Below, in pieces: positions 34,601-41,778 of a stretch of DNA of 41,778 nucleotides. The DNA lies in NCBI GenBank assembly GCA_023700255.1, contig JAJPRD010000003.1, forward strand, positions 1-41,778, given 5' to 3'. A program made the position numbers and the translations under genes. Within the stretch, counting starts at the first letter, position 1; each line of letters starts with the position of its first letter. This stretch comes from Candidatus Thalassarchaeaceae archaeon (GTDB taxonomy: Archaea; Thermoplasmatota; Poseidoniia; Poseidoniales; Thalassarchaeaceae). The notes beneath the pieces were generated by a model. The model made no database searches. It was not told the origin of the DNA and saw nothing but the letters and a program-made list of their open reading frames with translations.

Positions 34601-35823
34601 AATTTAGGATGTCAGGGCAAATATATTACTCCGGTTCAGGCGCTATTGCTATCGATATTCCTGATGAACTTAAAGTTGAATACACTGTAGTTTATGGTAC
34701 TCAAAAGATTCAGATAACAACTGATGTTAATGATGATGGAAGTTTCGATACTTCAATGGTTTTGCCATCTAGAGTTCCATTAAATCCAACAATGGATGTA
34801 TCTACTGAGGTACTAAATATGCCAGGTTCAGGTATTTCTGAAATTAATTCTGATGCTACAGTAACTGTAGATACGAAAGCTCCTACTGTATTATTCGATC
34901 AATCTACATATCCAGATTCATCATTGGTAATATTAGAATCAGATTTGATTAATGACGTTCTTGTAACTGTTACTATGGTTGATGAAATCGGTATGATTGA
35001 CGGTCCACTAGATGTATCTTGGGTAGTACTAAGATCAGGTGTTGCAGTTGCAGGTTCTGAAAATACGGGTCAATTAATAATGATAGAAGATGGTGATTCA
35101 AAAGATATTTATCAAAGTCGTTTAGATTTTACTCCTTTGAACGGTATGACTATTGAACAAGGTGATCAAATTGCATTTTGGGTGACCTCTACTGATAAGG
35201 CAGGGAATACAGTCACAGGTCTTGGTAGCGAGTCAGCACCAAGGATGCCTACTTTGAGAATAATGAAGTTTAATCCGGAGTTCACTCGTGTGGTAATTAA
35301 TCCATCAAGCACACCTATGGCAGGTGAAATGCTAACTCTTCAAACATTCTGGGAGAATGATGGTAAGAGAGATGGTTCAATTAAAGTTGGTTTATATGAA
35401 TTAAATCCTGTGAGTAATGCTTGGACACCTGCTCAGACAACATTCGCTGATGGAGAAACCGTGATAAATCTAGATTCTCAGTCATCTAGTGTAGTGGCTA
35501 CTTTCTTATGGGAGTCAAGAGAACAGGGACAACCTTTACTCGTATTAATATGGGAAGATCCAGATACTGGTGAGATGGATTGGCAAAATTCAAATGGAAT
35601 GAATATCGATATAACTGGTATCAATGTAAAGCCCATACCAATCTCAGAGGAGTCAAATAGCGCATTATACATGGTTATTGGTGTAGCTGTAATTGCAGTT
35701 GCAGTTGTTGCAATTCTTGTAATGAGAAGTCGTGGTGAGGATGATTATTACTACGAAGATGACGATACTGAATACGCAGAAGATGATTGGGAATATGAAA
35801 ATGACGAAGGTAACGATGAGTGA
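28663..35823 (+). CDS. Giant secreted surface protein, 2386 residues, C-terminally anchored
   Basis: The signal peptide (RRRTALALVLLMIIAPLTSAA) is cut near residue 23. The N-terminal region contains two Asp/Asn-rich DUF7151-like segments (NNFDNNLDNNEITGTIMYC and DTDEDSVLDSNEISDTNYLC). Between them, about 190-345, sit four Gly-rich repeats with the core GGSGY or GGYDY. Further on, several MAM/immune-inhibitor-like beta domains show GWFLDNIDVNNDG and GYIDNFGIL motifs, then many Ig-like segments, and a CARDB-like domain near the end (LTLQTFWENDGKRDGSIKVGLYE). A membrane helix (about 2328-2346) is followed by a very acidic Tyr/Asp/Glu tail. This is a typical large adhesin or S-layer-associated protein of marine archaea. 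No catalytic site was recognised. It starts 91 bp after tRNA-Thr. Confidence 0.9.
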   Translation: MSDRRRTALALVLLMIIAPLTSAATSSWTGPSSVNPPDEGITLTGFRAPGNATIQDGWLHITDSEMATSLEPGIVWEGTDLDAGRFFGTTFEDSLEQITLLDDGTRSNISTFDTGDITVSMNSDYTYAPGWQHVYSVDSSTSVTECNNLSGTWVDHGYDNNFDNNLDNNEITGTIMYCSDNALEDSITSLSVVSGGYDYSAGTLSATSTSGSGFSGTYSISSAIASITVSSGGSGYVVGDSLSFVCPGGCTGSGASASVGSVASNGSIITVTLTNGGSGYNSQQTMYVLITSTAGSGAQLSSVLETTGSIYTALVTDGGSGYTSSPTIVPSSSGGSSANITATLGGFFDYEVEVNSMSVGASANCMLGGYVVTAGMDTDEDSVLDSNEISDTNYLCNIEELWQATTFNLNGTNLGSEQTMSYGTVPSSSTEGIVSVGTMPGSAVPRGTSGYFLLPMVNLPNAETFNGLYMTFDHWYHLDSTSLGGGDGAWVEYRINTGTWDDWTYIAPDGGYTSTMSTDAPSPNGAPSGAVPVFASPTHSGWQSENLSISSIPDINNASKIQFRFHIWTSPDASYERPGWFLDNIDVNNDGLDFGVWHHGCISTTSASCNYAASAYGALQRTIDLSGTNSTSSIEIDMEWDLQGSTQDNACIELSLNNNTWYDLSSTGTTSTATACEDRNGAIPGYPTYDGVAGDQSNGIRTVEYSIPSAYQNQANVYIRFVVDTDAFTNYGGSYPGDSMEGFTLEDIRVTDNSGTILFRDDLENPLSMYHYGTNVGTLAAGYDDWSYYTFTGGVLEQIFGFEDSTASSPSANNAIGWSKQSAWSYGQLGSAAGPTDEPSFPYLYGTNLNGNYANNQNSLLTSPTFDIPSDGLAYVTFDKWICTENSWDAIGLQIQVNGGTWSYFDPQIAGWYDGSPGYSGNQMYGHDAWMGGDCGQTDFENRQAPLSSYAGDEVRFRFRLSTDTSVTYQGGYIDNFGILIANYGQGGYWLSNSINMGDIDIFNYGWVDIESSIPENTSIRGSLLDSSEVLIPGYDNISFPFSLAGVDSEQYPSIRLKVILDTNDVEASPMLKKVSIGGKRYLAATSSDFNGWEFSPSVEVLDDLLNATSVAGTITSDYIHSSRPIKSITLSGNFSSGLTITAFSSTGATLGQTSQGSIPFSVPQTGFALSISLPTNGWIDRMVISSNFAEPAVNPSIDVLNDGSTEWSFPIGLDYGHYGWQSLISDSQDSFTTSAILDLEAGVSNSIMVRVPSLAAVSNGMISISPDSNGFESPVSLTVGSSSQTGPSGDSVYYCILDYSQVAGINSLATSHTDSDTGRQWRDVSLTLESTTAQTVSVSSIGIGYLIFENVSGLGSSIASYHTLMTQDDPPPNQVSIPVNITAEQGSVSIDGDLQYDYIVTNRDFQVPNTLYPNGELVEITTKHHHLYDNSNLETISLRGIASDGEILMFEVSNSNDGLWGQGSEPISFNQISGSSVAPMDSSTSLEITTHNDGYDDVTIHWKFEVSWMWDDVGSIRWVSQAFESSGESVWPAVSHSGHSGKNAVENDLTIDSFEVRDEYGRLLSNQYSSFYPYTMMDAGALNVTGSVKFQDSIAVRPMSDHYTVGLNISGLSYLLTSGADGYSGIITAPSGISSVYLSPMMNTVGPTGYSLGAEDVTGTPPLVNIRIDHEPPVAGPLEVNTPSGLKAAHGKVWDPNTPLSLFVTVDESESRGELLTLNYWRGSIDDINGDDIADEDEYLSVFQPLTPGMTGQQQVNFIGIDVSQQSFNSPVHMYLEGTDWAGLSYQEGGTGGGPGASNSWATVVVATDEPTSLKSAGYSLDRDLGFLLPGKQHTFTMQIEEANGLNTLDNISIMLCGDGITELGKMSYDASRGTLWTDETTSFVTPISVQTIQNQDITELSLLFEVSWDFPWEDGQNSCKPSVSVIDDFTTVAYQNNIGELSWYLDNKYVAIPDEIEDMTPPQASPVGVSVFLGQGDEFRMSGQIYYSGSGAIAIDIPDELKVEYTVVYGTQKIQITTDVNDDGSFDTSMVLPSRVPLNPTMDVSTEVLNMPGSGISEINSDATVTVDTKAPTVLFDQSTYPDSSLVILESDLINDVLVTVTMVDEIGMIDGPLDVSWVVLRSGVAVAGSENTGQLIMIEDGDSKDIYQSRLDFTPLNGMTIEQGDQIAFWVTSTDKAGNTVTGLGSESAPRMPTLRIMKFNPEFTRVVINPSSTPMAGEMLTLQTFWENDGKRDGSIKVGLYELNPVSNAWTPAQTTFADGETVINLDSQSSSVVATFLWESREQGQPLLVLIWEDPDTGEMDWQNSNGMNIDITGINVKPIPISEESNSALYMVIGVAVIAVAVVAILVMRSRGEDDYYYEDDDTEYAEDDWEYENDEGNDE

Positions 35824-35831
35824 CCTAATCT

Positions 35832-35863
35832 ATTAGTTGGGGGGAATTGAACCCCCTTCTAAT
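35832..35863. other. Inverted repeat with tRNA T-arm-like core
   Basis: Nine bases after the giant gene's stop lies ATTAG-TT-GGGGGG...CCCCC-TT-CTAAT: two 5-bp stems separated by a TT/TT internal loop. Read on the minus strand, the centre is GGGGG-TTCAATT-CCCCC, which meets the tRNA T-arm consensus (5-bp stem, loop TTCRANY). A GGTA D-loop-like sequence lies at the right distance upstream, but acceptor and anticodon stems do not pair, so no functional tRNA is present. It may be a decayed tRNA, or the hairpin may act as a terminator between convergent transcripts. Confidence 0.45.
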
Positions 35864-35892
35864 CACCATATCCTAGTTAGATGTACCATTTG

Positions 35893-35899
35893 TCTTTAT
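35893..35899 (+). promoter_or_regulatory. TATA-like box upstream of the 56-residue gene
   Basis: CTTTATA sits inside the palindrome GTCTTTATAGAC (35892-35903). Transcription would start near 35922-35926, giving a leader of about 30 bases before the ATG at 35956. Confidence 0.35.
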
Positions 35900-35955
35900 A
35901 GACTATTTAGCGACGAAGTTGCAATTGAGGAAGTAATTCCTTGGATGGGATTGGG

Positions 35956-36126
35956 ATGAATACAGATAGCGAAGCGATTACAGTAGAAGAACTAAAAAAT
36001 GAAGTAGATGACCTGAAAGTACTGGTTAATACTTTACTAACGGTCATTATGGAAGAAGCCGATGGTGTGCAATCAGGTGCTGCACCTACTATTCCTAATC
36101 AACCACGTCGTGGTTACTGCATGTAA
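35956..36126 (+). CDS. Small hypothetical protein, probable coiled coil
   Basis: The product has 56 residues from ATG 35956; a TTG at 35941 would add five. Residues about 8-35 (ITVEELKNEVDDLKVLVNTL) form an amphipathic heptad-like helix suited to a dimeric coiled coil. A short Pro-rich tail ends RRGYCM. No known domain. The stop abuts the convergent glycosylase gene with no spacing. Coding potential is supported by an intact start, sensible composition and a promoter-like box, but not by homology. Confidence 0.55.
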   Translation: MNTDSEAITVEELKNEVDDLKVLVNTLLTVIMEEADGVQSGAAPTIPNQPRRGYCM

Positions 36127-36753
36127 TTAATATTCGACTTGTTCCGGATCAACTGTTCGCCACATGTAGCAACAAGCAACGGTTCTCCATGGTTTCCATT
36201 TATCTGATAATTTGTATATCTCTTCTGTGGTCATTTTTTCACCTGAGTTGTAGATTTTTTCTATACCTCTAATCATCCCAATATCTCCTATCGGAAATAT
36301 ATCTGGACGTAATAGGGTGAAAATCAAAATCATTTCTGCAGTCCATTTCCCTACTCCTCTGAGTTGAATTAATTTATTAATAATATCTTCATCATTCATT
36401 TGATCCCATTCATAATGTTTAAATTCATCCCATGATGATGCAATTCCTCTGACATATTCTACTTTTCTTTGTGATAAACCACAACTTCTCAACTCTTCAA
36501 ATTCTTTCGATAAAATATTCTCAGGAGTTATGTCACCTACTTTTTCACTAAGTCTCGTCCATACAGTCGCTGCTGCCTTAACCGATATTTGTTGCCCTAC
36601 TATCGATCTAATTAAGGTGAAAAATAAATCTCCACGCGAGATTAATTCTAAATCTTGATATTCTTCTATAATCTGTGCTATTTTTTCATCATTTTCTGAA
36701 AGTACTTTTTTAGCTAAATCCCAGTATTTAGGTTTTTCACCGAATGATACCAT
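36127..36753 (-). CDS. DNA-3-methyladenine glycosylase II-like (AlkA/HhH-GPD superfamily)
   Basis: The product has 208 residues from ATG 36753. A TTG at 36804 adds 17 residues but nearly touches the divergent gene; GAGGT upstream of 36753 favours the ATG. The enzyme removes alkylated bases from DNA in base excision repair. Visible are FFTLIRSIVGQQIS (about 44-57, the family's QQIS helix), LSQRKVEYVRGIA, the helix-hairpin-helix LRGVGKWTAEMIL (132-143), and the catalytic Asp157 in FPIGDIGM. No Fe-S cluster cysteines occur, which separates it from the EndoIII/MutY branches. The C-terminal KWKPWRTVACCYMWR matches AlkA-type ends (WrPyRsxA). Confidence 0.92.
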   Translation of the reverse strand: MVSFGEKPKYWDLAKKVLSENDEKIAQIIEEYQDLELISRGDLFFTLIRSIVGQQISVKAAATVWTRLSEKVGDITPENILSKEFEELRSCGLSQRKVEYVRGIASSWDEFKHYEWDQMNDEDIINKLIQLRGVGKWTAEMILIFTLLRPDIFPIGDIGMIRGIEKIYNSGEKMTTEEIYKLSDKWKPWRTVACCYMWRTVDPEQVEY

Positions 36754-36805
36754 GCCTATGGCTAAGACCTCATAGTTCAAGACGACTACCTTTCTCGGAT
36801 TCAAT

Positions 36806-37294
36806 ATGGGCTTAGAGAAAATTATGTACGGTGCTGCTATATTTTCAACTATTGCATTTGTAATTCTAAATGTAACCGGTAATACTGAGTTAATTGAAAA
36901 CGAATCTTGGGCTATTGAAGAAACCTGTCTTAGTAGTCATTCAAGCGATATAAGTCATACTCATAGTAACTTGGCTATATTTATCGATGGTGCTGAACTA
37001 ATTCCTCAGAATATTGGTATTCAAGATGAATCTTGCCCTAATGGTATGAGGGGCATACATACCCATGATGATACTGGGAAATTGCATATTGAAACCCCAA
37101 GTCAGATTGAAGCTCCTATTGGTGCATTCTTCAACATCTGGGGTGAGGTATTTAATTCAGAGCAGATTCTTGGTAATGTGGCAGACTCAGATTATGAAAT
37201 TGTAATGTATGTTAATGGCGATATTAATAATGAATTTGAAAACTATGTTATGTCAGATAATGATGATATTGAAATTTATTATCGCCAAAAATAA
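36806..37294 (+). CDS. His-rich membrane-anchored extracytoplasmic protein
   Basis: The product has 162 residues, with one N-terminal membrane helix (about 7-25) and the rest outside. The domain has clustered histidines: SHSSDISHTHSNLAIFIDG near residue 45, and GIHTHDDTGKLHIETP near residue 90, preceded by a Cys (DESCPNG). The pattern HxHxNLxIxIDG...PxxIGI...C...HTHDxxGxxHIE recurs in small exported proteins of bacteria and archaea with no assigned function. It looks like a metal site built on a beta fold. It fits the copper-themed block at 511-9566 in character but lies 27 kb away. Divergent from the glycosylase gene, convergent with rtcB (0-bp gap). Confidence 0.8.
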   Translation: MGLEKIMYGAAIFSTIAFVILNVTGNTELIENESWAIEETCLSSHSSDISHTHSNLAIFIDGAELIPQNIGIQDESCPNGMRGIHTHDDTGKLHIETPSQIEAPIGAFFNIWGEVFNSEQILGNVADSDYEIVMYVNGDINNEFENYVMSDNDDIEIYYRQK

Positions 37295-38767
37295 TTACCC
37301 TTTAATTACAGCGAATGGTTTCATCCTAGCGACAGGTCTTGCTAATCTTGCCTCATGTGTTAGTCTGATTACCTCGTCGACATTTTTGTAGGCGTTTGGA
37401 GCCTCTTCGGAAAGAACATTCGGAGTTTTAGTATGTACATTTATACCGGCTGCTTCAAGTTGTTCTCTCAATTTTTCTGAATCTATCTGTTCCCTTGCAG
37501 CAGTTCTTGATAGTCTTCTTCCTGCACCGTGGCAGGATGATGAAAAAGCGTCATTTCCTCCGCTTTCTGGACCTGCTAATATCCATGATGCAGTGCCCAT
37601 ATCTCCTGGTACAAGTACTGGTTGTCCTATACCTGAAAATCTCGAAGCCAACTCAGGATGGTCCCCCCCTAGTGCCCTAGTGGCTCCCTTCCTATGTACA
37701 CAACATTTACATGAAACACCGTGGACCTTATGATCTTCAATTTTAGCAATATTATGGCTTACATCATAGATGACTTCCAAGTTACTATCTATTCCAATTT
37801 CTTCTCTCAATGAATTCCTAAGTCTTTGAGTTAGTGCTGAACGATTCGCGAATGCAAAGTTACCTGCTGCCGACATTGCATCAAAATATTCTTTTCCTTC
37901 TTTGCTGAATATAGGTGCAGAGGCGAGTTGACGATCTGCTATTGTCATGTCCCATTTTTTAGCATACCAACTACCATCTTTTTTAGAATAATTTTGTTCA
38001 ATCTTTGATACATGATCTGAGCAAACTTGGTGACCCAAGCCTCTTGACCCAGTATGTATCATTGCAGTTACTTGGCCTTTTCGTATTCCAAAAGCTTTAG
38101 CAGCTTTTTCATCAACTATTGTATCTACTACTTGTAATTCTAGGAAATGATTCCCTGAGCCTAGAGTTCCTAATGATTTACTTCCTCTTTTCATTGCTCT
38201 TTCTCCAATATCTCTTTCATAAGTATCTAGTTTACCATTAGATTCTATTGCAGACAAATCTCTTGACTCACCCCAACCCATCTCAATAGCTGCATTAGCT
38301 CCTTCTGAAAGTATGTAGTCAATATTTGTTGAATCAAGTATAACTCCACCCTTGCTAGTAGCTCCTGCGGGTATTGATTCAGCGAGTTTTTTTGCTAAGC
38401 TTTTAGCATTAATTTCTTTAAATTCTACATCTAATGCGCACAATCTGACTCCACAATTAATGTCAAAACCAACTCCACCTGGTGAGATTGCACCCCCTTC
38501 GCTTCCAGCATTTACATCGGTAGCAACAACACCTCCTATTGGAAAACCATAACCAAAATGCCAATCAGCCATAGCCCAAGCATTTCCTACAATTCCATCT
38601 AATGATGCAGTGTTCACTAATTGACTTGGTGAACGATCATCTGTATGTTCTCCAAGGTGACTCGGATCAGCAACTAATATTGCATCTGTCTTCATTGAAC
38701 CGTGTTTACGGATACGGATTCTTCCCGGGCCATCTGATTGCAGATGTTCTCTCCATACTGCAGACAT
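37295..38767 (-). CDS. rtcB: tRNA-splicing ligase RtcB
   Basis: The product has 490 residues, a normal archaeal length, with no intein. RtcB joins a 2',3'-cyclic phosphate end to a 5'-OH using GTP and Mn2+, sealing tRNA halves after intron removal and repairing RNA. Key segments are WAMADWHFGYGFPIGG (about 64-79), the Mn-binding Cys105 in FDINCGVR, GSGNHFLELQ, MIHTGSRGLGHQVC, NIAKIED with CCVHRKGATRALG, and the guanylylated His in SCHGAGR near residue 412. All metal ligands appear intact. It starts at ATG 38767 and is divergent from alaS by about 100 bp. None of the tRNA genes in this window contains an intron. Confidence 0.97.
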   Translation of the reverse strand: MSAVWREHLQSDGPGRIRIRKHGSMKTDAILVADPSHLGEHTDDRSPSQLVNTASLDGIVGNAWAMADWHFGYGFPIGGVVATDVNAGSEGGAISPGGVGFDINCGVRLCALDVEFKEINAKSLAKKLAESIPAGATSKGGVILDSTNIDYILSEGANAAIEMGWGESRDLSAIESNGKLDTYERDIGERAMKRGSKSLGTLGSGNHFLELQVVDTIVDEKAAKAFGIRKGQVTAMIHTGSRGLGHQVCSDHVSKIEQNYSKKDGSWYAKKWDMTIADRQLASAPIFSKEGKEYFDAMSAAGNFAFANRSALTQRLRNSLREEIGIDSNLEVIYDVSHNIAKIEDHKVHGVSCKCCVHRKGATRALGGDHPELASRFSGIGQPVLVPGDMGTASWILAGPESGGNDAFSSSCHGAGRRLSRTAAREQIDSEKLREQLEAAGINVHTKTPNVLSEEAPNAYKNVDEVIRLTHEARLARPVARMKPFAVIKG

Positions 38768-38871
38768 AGTTCACCGTATTAACCAATACATTTCAATAAG
38801 TCGGACAGGACTTTCAACAATCGCATTCAAGATAGTTTAACCATTCCGAGACATGTAAGGTCGTGCAGGAG

Positions 38872-41745
38872 ATGACGTTTGGTGAGGTTCATATTCCATT
38901 TTGGGAAGAATCAGGACATATACGTAGAACTTGTTCAGTGACCGGTTTATACTTCTGGACTCGTGATATTTCAAGGTCAACTTCAGGTGATACTCATGAA
39001 GATCCTTACACTTTCATTGGAAGCCCTATAATTGATGGATATCCTATGAGGGGGAAGGATTTGAAAGATGAAATGAGAAAGTCATTCCTTAATTATTTTT
39101 CAAGTAATAATCATACGGTAATAGAACCATATCCTGTAATCGCCAGATGGAGAGACGATATTCATTTGACAATAGCTAGTATTGCAGATTTCCAACCTCA
39201 TGTTACGAGTGGACAGGTTCCTCCTCCAGCAAATCCATTGTGTATTTCTCAACCATGCATTAGATTGACAGATGTTGCAGCAGTTGGACGTTCAGGGAGG
39301 CATTTGACTACTTTTGAAATGATGGCACATCATGCATTTAATCGACCGAATGACGGTGAAGTAGTATATTGGATTGATCAGTGTGTGCGCTTCTGCGATG
39401 ATATGTTAGTAGATACCTTCGGAATTAATCCGATGGAAATAACTTATGTTGAAAATCCTTGGTCTGGTGGTGGTAATGCAGGAGCCGCTCTTGAAGTAAT
39501 TGTAGGTGGTTTAGAGTTGGCAACCCTCGTATTTATGAATTTGGAAGAACATGAAACTGGTGATGTTATTATCAAAGGTCTGAGTTATCGTGAAATGGAT
39601 TTACAAATTATCGATACTGGATATGGTCTTGAAAGATTTTGTTGGGCTGCCGCAGGAACTCCAACAATTTATGAAGCAATTTATCCTGAATCGGTTTCTT
39701 GGTTAAAAGAAACAATAGGCTTTGAATCAATGGTTGAGGATTTATGTCTAGATGTCGATACATCTGCTTTGTTATCCGAATTATCCCGGTTAGCAGGTAT
39801 ACTAAATATTGATGTTGGGACTGATGTAGAATCATTATACACTAAATTAATTGAACGATTACATGAATTAAATATAAATATTTCAGTATCGGAATTAAAA
39901 CGTTTAACTGAACCACTTTCAGCTATTTATGCGATACCAGATCATATGCATGCATTATGTAACATGCTAGGTGATGGTTTAGTTCCGAGCAATACCAAAT
40001 CGGGTTATTTAGCTAGGATGCTTGCTAGGAGGGTGTGTCGAATGAAATCAAATTTAAATCTCAATATAACTTTGTTGGAATTAGGAAAACACCATATGGA
40101 AACAAACCTAGATATGGGTAATTTCATGCAAACAGAGGAGGGAATATTAACTCTTCTAGATTTAGAAGAATCACGTTACCATGAGATGTTAAGGAAGGGT
40201 GAATCTGCTGTTAAAACTGCATTCCAAGGTATTTCTAAAGATTCTTTAGAAGTACCTGATTCTATTCTATTTCGATTATCTGAAGAAAGGGGTATTAATC
40301 CAGATATGGCTATCTCAATATCACATGAACTTGGCTGGAAGAATCTTTCTGTAAGGGTGGGATTATCTGCAGATATGGCAGATAGAAATGCCAGATTAAC
40401 CAAAGATGCTGCTAAAATCAAGGCTAAAAAATCAATTCTTTCTATAGACTTAGCAAAAACTTCTCAAGATTATTATTTAGATACAAGTAAAACTAATTTC
40501 AACGCTCAAGTCTTGTATTGTGAAGAGATATCTGCTGAACAATATTCTTCCTTGTCATTCTCTAATGAGGTTTCTGAAACTCCGACTCATATGGTAGTTC
40601 TTGATCAAACTTTGTTCTATCCTGAGGGTGGCGGTCAACTTGGTGACCAAGGTTTATTTATTTTAGATTCGGGACATCGGATAAATGTTCTAGATACAAA
40701 GATAGAGGATGAGGTAATAATTCATTTTACCAATAGTGAATTGAATGTTGGACCGATTAATGCTGAGGTCAATTCTTTACGTCGAATTCAATTGATGGAT
40801 CATCACACTGCTGTCCATATAGTGGGAGGAGCTGCTAGGAAAATTTTAGGCCCACACATACGTCAAGCGGGTTCTAACAAAGGGCAAAAATATGCGCGTA
40901 TTGATTTAACTCATCATTCTAGAATGTCTAGGGAGTTACTTGACTTAATAGAAGATGAAGCAAATAATCTAGTTCTTTCTAATCCTGTTATCGAAAAAAT
41001 CGTACTTAGTAGGGCTGATGCTGATTCTAAGTTTGGATTCGACATATACCAGGGTGGTCCTCCTAAACATGATTTGATTCGTATAATCAAAATAGGTGAC
41101 TTTGATACACAAGCATGTGGAGGTACACACCATGATAAGGCCGGGGAAATAGGTGAACTAAGGATAGTTAGGTCTAGTCAAGTCCAAGACGGGGTAGAGC
41201 GTCTGCAAATCGTGGCAGGGGATACGGCGCGTGAGCACGCAAGACAACAAGAGCGAATTCTTAGTGAAGCATCAGATATACTTGGGGTTCAAACCGATGA
41301 TCTTCCCAGAGCGGTTTTGAAGTTCTTTGAAGAATGGAAATCTCAGCAAAAGATAATTTCAAATTTAGAGGCTGAAATTGTGAGATTAAGGACTAGTGGT
41401 GGAGGGGATGAAGCGTTAGAGAGAGATGGTGTAAGATACGTCATAATGGAGTCATCAGGTGATTCAAAACAGCTTATGAAAATGTTATCTGAGTTAACTA
41501 GAGATAAATCTAAACCCACCTTGGCAATCATAGGAAGTCGAGATGGTGGTGGTAAAATTATTGTAGCTACAACTGAAAATACAAAAGCATCTGAGATGTA
41601 TAACTCAGTAGAAATCCTCAACACAATATCGTCTCATATCAATGGTGGTGGTGGCGGGAGACCAACTTTTGCACAAGGCGGTGGCTCAAATTCTGAGGGG
41701 ATTCCTGATGCGCTTGATGCAGCGAGAAAATTACTAGATATTTGA
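38872..41745 (+). CDS. alaS: Alanine--tRNA ligase, archaeal type
   Basis: The product has 957 residues from ATG 38872, chosen because AAGGT lies ten bases upstream; a GTG at 38863 adds three residues. It charges tRNA-Ala and edits mischarged Ser/Gly. The N-terminus carries the archaeal zinc extension (TCSVTGLYFWTRD). The class II core includes QPCIRLTDVAAVGRSGRHLT and FEMMAHHAF. The editing domain has the HxxxH zinc motif (MDHHTAVHIVGGA) and CGGTHH. The C-terminal DHHA1 domain ends with the glycine-rich GGGGGRPTFAQGGGS motif. All zinc and catalytic residues are visible. The matching tRNA-Ala lies near the window start. The remaining 33 bases after the gene show nothing recognisable. Confidence 0.97.
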   Translation: MTFGEVHIPFWEESGHIRRTCSVTGLYFWTRDISRSTSGDTHEDPYTFIGSPIIDGYPMRGKDLKDEMRKSFLNYFSSNNHTVIEPYPVIARWRDDIHLTIASIADFQPHVTSGQVPPPANPLCISQPCIRLTDVAAVGRSGRHLTTFEMMAHHAFNRPNDGEVVYWIDQCVRFCDDMLVDTFGINPMEITYVENPWSGGGNAGAALEVIVGGLELATLVFMNLEEHETGDVIIKGLSYREMDLQIIDTGYGLERFCWAAAGTPTIYEAIYPESVSWLKETIGFESMVEDLCLDVDTSALLSELSRLAGILNIDVGTDVESLYTKLIERLHELNINISVSELKRLTEPLSAIYAIPDHMHALCNMLGDGLVPSNTKSGYLARMLARRVCRMKSNLNLNITLLELGKHHMETNLDMGNFMQTEEGILTLLDLEESRYHEMLRKGESAVKTAFQGISKDSLEVPDSILFRLSEERGINPDMAISISHELGWKNLSVRVGLSADMADRNARLTKDAAKIKAKKSILSIDLAKTSQDYYLDTSKTNFNAQVLYCEEISAEQYSSLSFSNEVSETPTHMVVLDQTLFYPEGGGQLGDQGLFILDSGHRINVLDTKIEDEVIIHFTNSELNVGPINAEVNSLRRIQLMDHHTAVHIVGGAARKILGPHIRQAGSNKGQKYARIDLTHHSRMSRELLDLIEDEANNLVLSNPVIEKIVLSRADADSKFGFDIYQGGPPKHDLIRIIKIGDFDTQACGGTHHDKAGEIGELRIVRSSQVQDGVERLQIVAGDTAREHARQQERILSEASDILGVQTDDLPRAVLKFFEEWKSQQKIISNLEAEIVRLRTSGGGDEALERDGVRYVIMESSGDSKQLMKMLSELTRDKSKPTLAIIGSRDGGGKIIVATTENTKASEMYNSVEILNTISSHINGGGGGRPTFAQGGGSNSEGIPDALDAARKLLDI

Positions 41746-41778
41746 TTATTCATCCGTTTGGTTCATGAGACTTCACGT

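Noticed and set aside
35832-35920. Functional tRNA on the minus strand
   Set aside because: Only the T-arm fits. Acceptor and anticodon stems do not pair and T33 is missing.
37295-38767. Intein in rtcB
   Set aside because: Motifs run on without interruption and length is normal.

Overview
The window looks like part of the genome of an AT-rich marine Euryarchaeon, most likely Marine Group II (Candidatus Poseidoniales). The information-processing genes are archaeal: an rpoE'-spt4-rps24e-rps27ae cluster, archaeal-length pheS and alaS, GEK1-type D-aminoacyl-tRNA deacylase, archaeal RtcB and an HVO_0476-type zinc protein. These sit among very large secreted, C-terminally anchored proteins with Asp/Asn-rich beta domains. 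Several tRNA genes encode CCA, and several genes have clear GAGG or GGTGA ribosome-binding sites. The lineage is inferred from gene content, because no rRNA gene is present.

Layout. 1-460: a broken helicase-like (DUF2075-type) 3' fragment next to the 3' end of tRNA-Ala(TGC). 511-9566: an extracytoplasmic block with two small signal-peptide/C-terminal-anchor proteins, two LVIVD-repeat (choice-of-anchor B-like) proteins, two SCO1/SenC lipoproteins and a YHYH-domain protein carrying a perfect 87-bp tandem repeat. 9484-14185: pheS, a small zinc-ribbon membrane protein, tRNA-Thr(TGT), folD, purC and an unknown gene. 14210-19879: a roughly 1890-residue FG-GAP/CARDB-type surface protein. 19956-21340: a promoter, a GC-rich structured leader, then rpoE1, spt4, rps24e and rps27ae. 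21350-25783: a propeller-like protein, dtdA, proline dehydrogenase, an HVO_0476-like zinc protein and a methyltransferase-like protein. 25720-28163: a membrane-anchored subtilase and its membrane/zinc-ribbon partner. 28303-28572: tRNA-Ser(GGA) and tRNA-Thr(GGT). 28663-35823: a 2386-residue surface protein. 35832-41745: a T-arm-like hairpin, a 56-residue protein, an AlkA-like glycosylase, a His-rich anchored protein, rtcB and alaS.

How the genes work together. FolD makes the one-carbon folate needed by the purine pathway that contains PurC. The tRNA genes, pheS, alaS, dtdA and rtcB all serve tRNA charging, proofreading or repair. The block 511-9566 is the best candidate for an undescribed system. 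SCO proteins are thiol/copper chaperones, and here two of them carry unusual domain insertions and lie in one gene run with LVIVD propellers, a His-rich YHYH protein and small anchored proteins whose predicted mature N-terminus is histidine. This suggests an extracytoplasmic copper or redox module; that role is inference. The second standout is the rpoE1 leader, where a hairpin competes with a perfect 8-nt pairing that would hide the ribosome-binding site. No CRISPR array, insertion sequence or prophage was seen, and no intergenic stretch exceeds 300 bases.
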